The notes beneath the pieces were generated by a model. The model did no database searches. It saw only the letters and a list, made by a program, of their open reading frames with translations, and was not told where the DNA came from. This document shows, in pieces, positions 6,667 through 11,579 of a stretch of DNA of 11,579 nt. Position numbers and translations under genes: made by a program. The DNA lies in assembly GCA_002408385.1 (NCBI GenBank), contig DHSB01000156.1, forward strand, positions 16,103 to 27,681. Reading direction: 5' to 3'. The stretch is from Myxococcales bacterium UBA5297. GTDB taxonomy: Bacteria > Myxococcota > Myxococcia > Myxococcales > UBA5297. Numbering within the stretch: the stretch's first letter is position 1; each line of letters opens with the position of its first letter.

Positions 6667-6988
6667 GAAAGAACCTCCGGATGGCCTGCGTCGCGACGAA
6701 GATGAAGTCGGCGCCATCCATCCCTCGGACCTCGGTCGCCGTCAGGTTCGAGATGGAGTGGATGAACTCGACGCAGGAGCTCAGGTCGCCCCGCTCGACC
6801 GCGGCGAGGTCGACCTTGCAGATCTCATCCGCGGTCGGCCGCCGCAGGGTCACGGCCTCAACCCTGCTCTTGCTGCGCTCGATGGGCACGCACAGCTCGA
6901 CGCTGAGTGATCCATCCGCGTGCTCGACGACCTCGGTCCTCTCGGCCTCGGCCAGCTCTTTTTGCATCTGCGCGATCTGGGCATCCAT
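6629..6988 (-). CDS. 41: Tail assembly chaperone, zero-frame product (Mu gp41 family)
   Basis: This 119-residue protein matches the Mu-like gp41 tail assembly chaperone family. It has an N-terminal helix (MDAQIAQMQKELAEAERTEV) and two short strands. Next is the conserved VTLRRPTADEICKVDL segment at about residues 46-61, then an acidic and hydrophobic C-terminal helix (DGADFIFVATQAIRRFF). The family binds the tape measure during tail assembly and is not usually part of the finished virion. The last 12 residues after Phe107 (RRRARQLARAAR) are basic and poorly conserved-looking, as expected downstream of a recoding site. A second, GpE-like frame overlaps this end in the +1 frame. Position between tube and tape measure is diagnostic. 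Confidence 0.9.
   Translation of the reverse strand: MDAQIAQMQKELAEAERTEVVEHADGSLSVELCVPIERSKSRVEAVTLRRPTADEICKVDLAAVERGDLSSCVEFIHSISNLTATEVRGMDGADFIFVATQAIRRFFRRRARQLARAAR
6667..6678 (-). promoter_or_regulatory. Putative +1 programmed frameshift site, RF2-like geometry
   Basis: In the gp41 frame the codons are CGG AGG TTC TTT CGG. A GGAGG (6678-6674) stands three bases before the codon TTT (6670-6668), which is followed by C (6667). A tRNA-Phe reading UUU can step +1 to UUC and gain a Watson-Crick pair at the third position. In prfB, AGGGGG stands three bases before CUU-U, so the spacing is the same. No stop follows the slip codon here, only CGG, so efficiency cannot be judged. A +1 step here enters the GpE-like frame at 6666. 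Confidence 0.6.
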
Positions 6989-6994
6989 TGTTCG

Positions 6995-6998
6995 CCTC
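6995..6998 (-). promoter_or_regulatory. Ribosome binding site that fixes the gp41 start
   Basis: GAGG is followed by six bases and the ATG at 6988. An in-frame GTG at 7000 overlaps this site and has no good site of its own, so the ATG is preferred. Confidence 0.6.
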
Positions 6999-7038
6999 AC
7001 GTGGCCGATGGCCTGTTGATGTCCGCGTCAAGGCCCGC

Positions 7039-7392
7039 TTACAGCGGCTCGGCCTCGTCGCCCTCGAAGGTGAACGCGACCCCGCCGCCGGCGTCCGAGA
7101 TCTCGACGCTCGAGGTGCAGTCCGCGTTGTTGACGAGGTATGCGACCCCGTCGTCGCCCTCGAAGACCAGCGTCGTGGCCTCGAGGTCCTGGATCTCCTT
7201 GAGGTTGACGTCCCCGGTCTTGGCGATGGTGAACGTGACCTGCGAGGGCTCGAACTCGACGTAGGAGCCGTAGCGCTTGTGGCCGACCACCGAGGTGTGC
7301 TTGTGGCCGCCGGTGCGCAGCTTCGCCCCGGAGACCGTGCGCTGCAGCTTGCCGTTCAGGTGGATCTTGACGATGCCCAGCACTCTGGCCAT
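7039..7392 (-). CDS. M: Tail tube protein (Mu gpM family)
   Basis: This 117-residue protein is the inner tail tube subunit; Mu gpM is about the same size. The family pattern is clear: GIVKIHLNGKLQRTVSGAKL at the N-terminus, then GGHKHTSVVGHKRYGSYVEF (in the family, GGxxRxxVxGhxxxGYxEx). After that come strands reading PSQVTFTIAKTGDVNLKEI, and the LEATTLVFEGDDGVAYLVNN stretch. It would stack as rings inside the sheath, on the tape measure. It begins with ATG at 7392 behind GAGGAG (eight-base spacing) and ends with TAA, 50 bases before the chaperone gene. Sheath next to tube is the standard Mu order. Confidence 0.93.
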   Translation of the reverse strand: MARVLGIVKIHLNGKLQRTVSGAKLRTGGHKHTSVVGHKRYGSYVEFEPSQVTFTIAKTGDVNLKEIQDLEATTLVFEGDDGVAYLVNNADCTSSVEISDAGGGVAFTFEGDEAEPL

Positions 7393-7410
7393 GGCGGTCT
7401 CTCCTCACAT

Positions 7411-7425
7411 GCGCCCGACGGGCGC
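7411..7425 (-). other. Small GC hairpin between sheath and tube genes
   Basis: Six perfect base pairs (GCGCCC / GGGCGC) enclose a three-base loop. The hairpin sits in the 59-base sheath-tube gap and is followed on the transcribed strand by the tube gene's GAGGAG site, not by a T run. It is therefore not a convincing intrinsic terminator. An RNA-stability or processing role is possible but unproven. Confidence 0.35.
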
Positions 7426-7451
7426 GGTCAGTCTCGAGTGGTCAGTGGCCT

Positions 7452-8942
7452 TTAGTGCTCGAACTCGAGCAGCGTCGCGAGCGTCAGGAACTTGCCGACG
7501 ATGGTGACGCGCATGCGCACGTCGAGGCGGTTGCGGTCCTGGAGGTTGCGCTCGACGATGAGGTTCTCGGCGAAGGCCTTGGGGTTCTGGACCAATCCGT
7601 CTTGCTCCCATTCCCGATGCAGCGCGATGGACTCGGCCCGGATGGTCTTGGGCTGTACGACGTCCTGGCCCGGCGGGTAGTCGACCCCGTCGTCGGCGAG
7701 CTTGTGGCGCGGGAACCTGCCCTGGATGCGCGTGTTCCAGCGGCGACGCAGGCTCGTGATGGTCCGCAGCGTCGTCACCTCGCGGTAGCTCGAGTCGGGG
7801 ATGCCGTCCGCGTTCTTGCGGTAGGTGGTGATGAGCCGGTCGACGAGCACTCGGCCGCCCGCGTCGACCGTCCAGGTCGAGATCCCGCCCCAGAGCGCCG
7901 AGCGACGGTCGGCGTTGTCCCAGATGGTTGGCGGCGCGAGCACGCCCGGCAGCGGGAGCGTGCGCCGGGGGCGCGCGGGGTCCGGCTCGGCCGCGTCGAC
8001 CGCGGCGAGGGTCGCAGCCCAGACGCAGGGCATCGTCGGCGAATCTCCCGATCCGATGAGGGTCAGGTGCTTGCCGTTGAGCCCCGCCGCGGCGGTCGTC
8101 GCCGCGGCCACGTCGCCTTCGACCGCGGCGAAGAGGTGTCCGTCGTGCTGGACCTGCGGACCGAAGCGGCTGTCGAGCTCGTCTGACCAGGCCTTGAGGG
8201 CCGCCTCGGCATCGTCCGGCCAGACGATCGTGTCGAAGGGGATGCCGGCGATGGCCGCGATGATGGTGTCGGCGTCGGCCACGCCAGCCCCGGTGGCCAT
8301 GCCGGTCGGCGCGATGGTGACCACCACGTTCTTCGGGGCCGCGCGGGAGTCGCTCGCGTAGTAGTTGAGGCGCAGGTCGATCGAGTTGGCGAGAGCACAG
8401 GTGTCTTTGCTGGTGACCTTGACGCTCTTGACGGCCGGCTCGCCGGTCTGGACCACCTCGGCGGTGACGAGCAACCTCGGGTTGTCGATCGCTGCCAAGT
8501 TGATGGCCGCGACAATGGCCGCCTCGACCCCATCGCCTTCGAGGCCCGCCTCCACCACCACCGGCACGCGCACGCCGCCGATGTAGAGCGCGATCGTTCC
8601 CCCGCCGCTGGTCGCGGCGTCGGCGGTCGCAGTGAGGCTGCAGTTCGCCGCGACCCCCGCCGCGGGCACGAACCCGATGGCGTAGAGCTCGACGTTCGGC
8701 GCCGCGGCCATGAACGCCCGGATCATCGCCGCGCCGATCGAGTTCTTGCCGCAGAGCCGGTAGGCGTCGCCGGGCGAGAAGACGCGCTGGGGCGCGCTGG
8801 TCGACAGCGTCCCCGAGGCCAGCTTCGGAACGACGACGAGGGCCCGGTGCTGCGCGCCGCCCTTCGGCCCCGTCGAGCGGACCTCGGTGTAGATGCCGCC
8901 CTCGATGATGTCGTCGGGGATCGCGTCAAACGAAATGCTCAT
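7452..8942 (-). CDS. L: Tail sheath protein (Mu gpL family)
   Basis: This 496-residue protein is the contractile sheath subunit that surrounds the tail tube and drives it through the cell envelope; Mu gpL is almost the same length. It opens with SFDAIPDDIIEGGIYTEV, near-canonical for gpL. The N-terminal arm is followed by a variable surface-exposed region at about residues 95-220. The conserved core begins near residue 230 (AGIPFDTIVWPDD). The C-terminal sheath domain shows LVDRLITTYRKNADGIPDSS at about 367-386, FPRHKLADDG at 410-419 and GLVQNPKAFAENLIVERN at 449-466. These motifs, which include the strands that link neighbouring subunits, are all intact. It ends with TAA, and a 59-base gap with a small hairpin separates it from the tube gene. 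Confidence 0.95.
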   Translation of the reverse strand: MSISFDAIPDDIIEGGIYTEVRSTGPKGGAQHRALVVVPKLASGTLSTSAPQRVFSPGDAYRLCGKNSIGAAMIRAFMAAAPNVELYAIGFVPAAGVAANCSLTATADAATSGGGTIALYIGGVRVPVVVEAGLEGDGVEAAIVAAINLAAIDNPRLLVTAEVVQTGEPAVKSVKVTSKDTCALANSIDLRLNYYASDSRAAPKNVVVTIAPTGMATGAGVADADTIIAAIAGIPFDTIVWPDDAEAALKAWSDELDSRFGPQVQHDGHLFAAVEGDVAAATTAAAGLNGKHLTLIGSGDSPTMPCVWAATLAAVDAAEPDPARPRRTLPLPGVLAPPTIWDNADRRSALWGGISTWTVDAGGRVLVDRLITTYRKNADGIPDSSYREVTTLRTITSLRRRWNTRIQGRFPRHKLADDGVDYPPGQDVVQPKTIRAESIALHREWEQDGLVQNPKAFAENLIVERNLQDRNRLDVRMRVTIVGKFLTLATLLEFEH

Positions 8943-9132
8943 CGTCCAGCTCCTCTGGCTGCGTGATTTCCTGCGCCACTTCTTCGACGCGCTCGACCGA
9001 ACCGGCAGCCAGCCGCCGGCGCCAGAACGTCGTGTCTGGCTTGAGCGCACCCTCGGGGGGCAGCGGCTTGCCGCTGTCCGGGTCGAGCACCACCAGCCCC
9101 TGGGCTGGCCGGATCAGCAGGAGGTCAGCCAT
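8926..9132 (-). CDS. 38: Mu gp38-like small protein (DUF2635)
   Basis: This 68-residue protein matches DUF2635. It has a basic start (LLLIRPAQGLVVLDPDSGKP), the LPPEGALKP turn and the hallmark FWRRRLAAGSVE (usually yWxRRLxDGDV). It ends with an acidic tail of about 20 residues. The frame stays open upstream to 9177, but ATG at 9132 is the better start: it begins the family's conserved region, has GGAG seven bases upstream, and forms an ATGGCTGA overlap with the gp37 stop. Its end overlaps the sheath gene by 17 bases. The family's function is unknown; it always neighbours the sheath in Mu-like phages, so a small neck or sheath-associated role is inferred. Confidence 0.85.
   Translation of the reverse strand: MADLLLIRPAQGLVVLDPDSGKPLPPEGALKPDTTFWRRRLAAGSVERVEEVAQEITQPEELDDEHFV
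8950..8955 (-). promoter_or_regulatory. Ribosome binding site that fixes the sheath start
   Basis: GAGGAG lies seven bases upstream of the ATG at 8942. It favours this start over the longer open frame to 9050, whose first 36 residues are a basic, Ser/Arg-rich shadow of the DUF2635 gene. Confidence 0.75.
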
Positions 9133-9640
9133 CCGTTGGCTCCGTGTTCGGCAGGACAGTGAGAGTCGCGCCGGCATAGTCGGTCAGCAGACCTTCGGTC
9201 GCGTCGGGCAGCTCGAGCGCTTGCGTCCAGCTCACTTCCCAGATCGTGACCGCCTTGCGCTCGAGCTCGTCCATGTAGACGACTCGCGCAGTCACGCCCT
9301 GGGCGCGCCGGACTCCGTCAGCGTCCCACCGCTCGCGGGTGATGCGGCGCAGCAGCCGCTCGACCAGCTCGAGGCCCATGGACCCTCGGTCGGCATGGCG
9401 CACGCCCTCGACCAGCAGGAAGACCGCCATCGAGACGGTCGCGATCGGCTCGCCACCCTGCACCTCGTCGCAGGAGATTTGCGGCACGGCGACCAGCGCA
9501 CCGGGCGCCCTGTGGAACTCGCGGGTGATCTCCGCGAGGTCGAGCTGGCAGTGCAGCGGACGGCAGTCGACACCGTCGGGCAGGATGTGGCGGATGGAGA
9601 CGACCACCTTGCCGACGAGGTCACCAATGGCCGAGCTCAT
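9125..9640 (-). CDS. 37: Mu gp37-like protein (DUF1834), probable tail terminator
   Basis: This 171-residue protein follows the Mu gp37/DUF1834 pattern. It has an N-terminal helix (AIGDLVGKVVVSIRHILPDG), a central run of short strands (PQISCDEVQGGEPIATVSM) and a helical segment (LELVERLLRRITRERWDADG). Near the C-terminus is a strand pair with the conserved EVSWTQALELPD motif. In Mu this gene is placed as the tail terminator, which caps the tube and joins it to the head; here the assignment rests on family and on its place between gp36 and the sheath. It starts with ATG inside the gp36 stop (ATGA) behind a strong AGGAGG. Its own stop overlaps the next start by eight bases. No oddities. Confidence 0.85.
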   Translation of the reverse strand: MSSAIGDLVGKVVVSIRHILPDGVDCRPLHCQLDLAEITREFHRAPGALVAVPQISCDEVQGGEPIATVSMAVFLLVEGVRHADRGSMGLELVERLLRRITRERWDADGVRRAQGVTARVVYMDELERKAVTIWEVSWTQALELPDATEGLLTDYAGATLTVLPNTEPTDG

Positions 9641-10053
9641 CGCACTCCTCCTGTGAAGTCCTCTGCGGCCTCGGGGCCGAACAGCGGCGCGTCCGACTCG
9701 AACTGGACCCCGGTGGCCCCCGTCGCGCGTGGGAGCGAGATCGCCCCCGACGCCATGGCATCGAGCAGGGCGATGGCGGCCTTTTGCCGCTCAATCGCCT
9801 GCTCGTGCGGCCTGCCGGCAAGGAGCCGGAAACGCGCGAGATCGCACGCGAGCATCCGGATCACTGCTGCAGGCCTCTCGAACGGCACGCGGTAGCGACC
9901 CGCGAGCCGAGCATCGATCTCCGCGGCTGCGTCGTCGCAGGCCGCGGCGATGACCAGCTCGTCGGGCGTCCCATCCTCGTCGCGGTCGGCGATCGCAAGG
10001 ATCTCTTCGTTGCCATAGCGGGCGATGAGGTCTGCGATCGTGCAGTAGGCCAT
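9637..10053 (-). CDS. 36: Mu gp36-like protein (DUF1320), head-tail connector region
   Basis: This 138-residue protein matches the DUF1320/Mu gp36 family. It opens with MAYCTIADLIARYG, typical of the family's 'Y-x-T-x-x-DL-x-x-R-Y/F-G' start. A segment follows that pairs an ILAIADRD acidic stretch with AACDDAAAEIDARLAGRYRVPF, and a helical ACDLARFRLL region. The family lies just after the capsid in Mu-like phages and is thought to belong to head completion or the connector; that role is inferred from position. The ATG at 10053 has only a weak upstream purine stretch (GAGACC), so translation may depend on ribosomes arriving from the capsid gene 40 bases upstream. Its TGA overlaps the next gene's ATG as ATGA, implying coupled translation. 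Confidence 0.87.
   Translation of the reverse strand: MAYCTIADLIARYGNEEILAIADRDEDGTPDELVIAAACDDAAAEIDARLAGRYRVPFERPAAVIRMLACDLARFRLLAGRPHEQAIERQKAAIALLDAMASGAISLPRATGATGVQFESDAPLFGPEAAEDFTGGVR
9647..9652 (-). promoter_or_regulatory. Ribosome binding site of the gp37-like gene
   Basis: A perfect AGGAGG on the minus strand lies six bases before the ATG at 9640. It lies within the end of gp36, so gp37 can be started independently as well as by the ATGA overlap. Confidence 0.7.
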
Positions 10054-10093
10054 GGAGGGTCTCGACCGTGATGGGATGGGGCGCCCGGCGGCC

Positions 10094-11011
10094 TCAGGCG
10101 ATGACCGCGGTGAGCAGGAAACCGAGGTCCGGGGCGGTGACGAGCTCGCGTACGTCCTCGCCGACCAGGTACTCGATGCCGTCCTGCAGGCCCATGGTGA
10201 CCGCGCGGTTGAGGACGCGCCGGCCCTCGTACTCGGCGGTGAAGCCGAAGGTCGGGCTGCCGCCGTTGGCCGCGGGGTTCTGGGCCACGTGCAGGAACGC
10301 CACGTTCTTGCCCCAGAGCCAGCTCTTGACCGCGTCCTTGCCCTTCGGCGCGCTGTCGTGCCAGGTCTCGCCGACGATCACCTCGGCGACGTCGAAGAGC
10401 TGGGCGATCTGCGCCTCGCGGACGATGCCGTCGCTGGTGATGCCGTGGACGGCCGAGACGATCTTCGGGTGCGTGCAGAGGACCGACCAGACCTCCTTGC
10501 CGATGATCAGCTTGTTCGGCTTCTTCAGGCAGGCGTCGCGTGCGGACTTCAGGTCGCCGATCGGGTTGGAGGTCGCCAGCGTCGACCACTTGGTGTTCGG
10601 CGTGCCGGTGTTCGCGCCGTACGTCTCGGCCGCGAAGACGATGTCGGCGACCCGCTTTTCGCGGTCGAGCGCGATCAGGTCGTAGAGCGAGGTGACCGCG
10701 GAGTCCGAGGGCCGGTTGCCCGCGGGCGCGTTGCGCTCGTCGTCGTTGGGGATCACCGTCGAGAGCCCGAAGCTGCGCACGCTCGACTGGATGTCCCGCG
10801 ACCCGAACTCGATCTGATTGACGGCCGACTTGCGACCGATGAGCGTCTGCGGGATGGAGGTGAGGCTCTGGCGGTCGTGGACCGCGTAGGTGAACTCGCG
10901 CTTGTTGACCCCCGCGCGCGGCAGCACCCGGTCGGCGATCATGCCCTCGGGGCGGTGCGCGAGGACGATCGCGGTCCGTTCGACGTCGGGCGAGAAGGGG
11001 AAGTTGGCCAT
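10094..11011 (-). CDS. Major capsid protein, HK97-type
   Basis: This 305-residue protein would form the icosahedral head shell. The N-terminal third (about residues 8-90: ERTAIVLAHRPEGMIADRVLP, KREFTYAVHDR, GRKSAVNQIEF, FGLSTVIPNDD) matches my memory of a group of ~300-residue phage capsid proteins. In that group, pattern 'P-x-YRP-x-x-IAD-x-VLP' is followed by a conserved K-x-F-x-Y segment. The C-terminal part (GKNVAFLHV, TAEYEGRRVLNRAVTM, GEDVRELVTAPDLGFLL) resembles the P-domain strands and C-terminal tail of these capsids. It does not resemble Mu gpT as I remember it, although gpT is of similar length. ATG at 11011 has a strong AGGAG site. The downstream gene starts 40 bases away and is gp36-like, so capsid plus neck genes form one unit. 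Capsid identity is well supported by length, position and pattern; the precise family is not. Confidence 0.8.
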   Translation of the reverse strand: MANFPFSPDVERTAIVLAHRPEGMIADRVLPRAGVNKREFTYAVHDRQSLTSIPQTLIGRKSAVNQIEFGSRDIQSSVRSFGLSTVIPNDDERNAPAGNRPSDSAVTSLYDLIALDREKRVADIVFAAETYGANTGTPNTKWSTLATSNPIGDLKSARDACLKKPNKLIIGKEVWSVLCTHPKIVSAVHGITSDGIVREAQIAQLFDVAEVIVGETWHDSAPKGKDAVKSWLWGKNVAFLHVAQNPAANGGSPTFGFTAEYEGRRVLNRAVTMGLQDGIEYLVGEDVRELVTAPDLGFLLTAVIA

Positions 11012-11017
11012 GTGCGG

Positions 11018-11022
11018 CTCCT
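11018..11022 (-). promoter_or_regulatory. Ribosome binding site of the capsid gene
   Basis: The minus strand reads AGGAG followed by six bases (CCGCAC) and then ATG at 11011. This strong, well-spaced site fixes the capsid start and fits a highly expressed product. Confidence 0.7.
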
Positions 11023-11060
11023 CAGTGTGAGATTCGGGCTACTGGCGACCAGCGGACGGA

Positions 11061-11579
11061 TCAGGCCTCGGGGATGAAGGTGAGCAGCAGCTCGCCGCCG
11101 ACCGCGTCGTGCGAGCGGCGCAGGTAGATGCTGCTGCCCGCGGCCAGCACCGGCCTCGCGGCCATCGCGCTGCCCTCCGCGGCGAACCCCACAGCCTCCG
11201 CGGAGATCGGCGCAGCCAGCAGATCGGCGGGTGCCCCGCCCGCGGCCTTGGCCACCGCGACGGTGCGCCCGGCGGCGGCCCCCGCCAGGATGATCGCGGA
11301 GGCCGCGACCAGCCGCGCCTTGCGCGGGAAGTTGCCATCGCTGAGCAGCACGTCGTCGGCCGAACCGGATTCGCCGGCCTCGAACGCGACGTGGCGCATG
11401 AAGGGCACGCCGCAGCCCCCATCGACGCTGCCGTTCAGCTTGGCCGTGCTCACCGAGTCATCGGCCGGCTGGCGAGCGTCGCTCAGGCGCGCGTCGTCTC
11501 CGGCGCAGACCGTGCCGGCGACGGCGCCGACGTCCAGAGTGGCCGCGTCGCCCAGCTCGAGCGTGGCCCGCGCATCGGC
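11061..11579 (-). CDS. Fibre- or decoration-like virion protein, 5' end missing
   Basis: The frame is open from the right edge to a TGA at 11061, giving 172 visible residues; an internal GTG at 11453 is not the start, because open frame continues upstream of it. The first ~40 visible residues include TLELGDAATLDVG, AGTVCAGDDARLSDARQP, a pattern I know from the stem segments of phage tail-fibre and decoration proteins (typically AATxDVGTTAGTVAAGDDxRLSDAR). The last ~115 residues, from VPFMRHVAFEAG to LLLTFIPEA, are Ala- and Val-rich and look like the compact beta-rich domains of phage decoration proteins. It ends 49 bases before the capsid gene, where head decoration or cement genes commonly sit. 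The exact role (capsid decoration or fibre) is inferred. Virion surface location is likely; a specific family is not recognised. Confidence 0.6.
   Translation of the reverse strand, partial: ADARATLELGDAATLDVGAVAGTVCAGDDARLSDARQPADDSVSTAKLNGSVDGGCGVPFMRHVAFEAGESGSADDVLLSDGNFPRKARLVAASAIILAGAAAGRTVAVAKAAGGAPADLLAAPISAEAVGFAAEGSAMAARPVLAAGSSIYLRRSHDAVGGELLLTFIPEA

Noticed and set aside
6499..6717. Free-standing gene from ATG 6717 for the GpE-like frame
   Set aside because: The first ~15 residues (Ser/Arg/Pro) are out-of-frame gp41 sequence; the conserved part starts only after the slip site. Not fully excluded because a GAGGG precedes the ATG.
6989..7038. Promoter before gp41, from a TTGACG on the minus strand
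   Set aside because: At 17-base spacing the -10 position reads TCGGCC, which is not a promoter element; one operon explains the gene.
7411..7425. Intrinsic terminator between sheath and tube
   Set aside because: Only a six-base-pair stem and no following T run; the tube gene must be transcribed with the sheath.
1..11579. CRISPR arrays, tRNA genes, insertion sequences or attachment sites
   Set aside because: I saw no regularly spaced repeats, tRNA-like clover-leaf sequences, transposase motifs or terminal repeats; the window is internal to the structural operon.

Overview
The window is a compact block of structural genes from a Mu-like, contractile-tailed (myovirus-type) bacteriophage, almost certainly a prophage in a high-GC Gram-negative bacterium. 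Every gene I can support lies on the minus strand, so the block is transcribed from the right edge to the left edge. G+C in the 60-base lines I counted is about 67-77% in the core tail and head genes. Strong GGAG-type ribosome binding sites and tight ATGA-type overlaps are common. A myxobacterial or similar high-GC proteobacterial host is plausible, but that is inference: no host gene is present.

In transcription order (right to left) the head end comes first: a partial fibre- or decoration-like virion protein (11061-11579, open at the right edge) and an HK97-type major capsid protein (10094-11011). The neck and connector genes follow: a Mu gp36/DUF1320 protein, a Mu gp37/DUF1834 protein (tail terminator position) and a Mu gp38/DUF2635 small protein. 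Next are the tail sheath (Mu L), the tail tube (Mu M) and the tail assembly chaperone (Mu gp41). The chaperone has a second, overlapping GpE-like reading frame that looks like a programmed frameshift product. After these come the tape measure protein (Mu gp42 position), gpN (DNA_circ_N family), the baseplate hub gpP and the gp45 spike. An unrecognised Trp-rich 326-residue protein comes next, and finally the start of gp46, which is cut by the left edge.

The order gp36-gp37-gp38-L-M-41-tape measure-N-P-45-46 is that of phage Mu. Three departures stand out. The capsid does not look like Mu gpT, and no gp35 lies between capsid and gp36. An extra lower-GC gene sits between gp45 and gp46. The gp46 protein begins with a long polyproline tract. 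All reading frames are intact, so nothing in the window suggests decay.

The most interesting signal is in the chaperone gene. A Shine-Dalgarno-like GGAGG lies exactly three bases before a UUU-C slippery step. This is the same geometry as the +1 frameshift site of release factor 2 (prfB), and it leads directly into the GpE-like frame. Two strong stem-loops then fill the 67-base gap before the tape measure gene. Apart from gaps of 3 to 67 bases the window is fully coding, and no stretch over 300 bases is without a gene.
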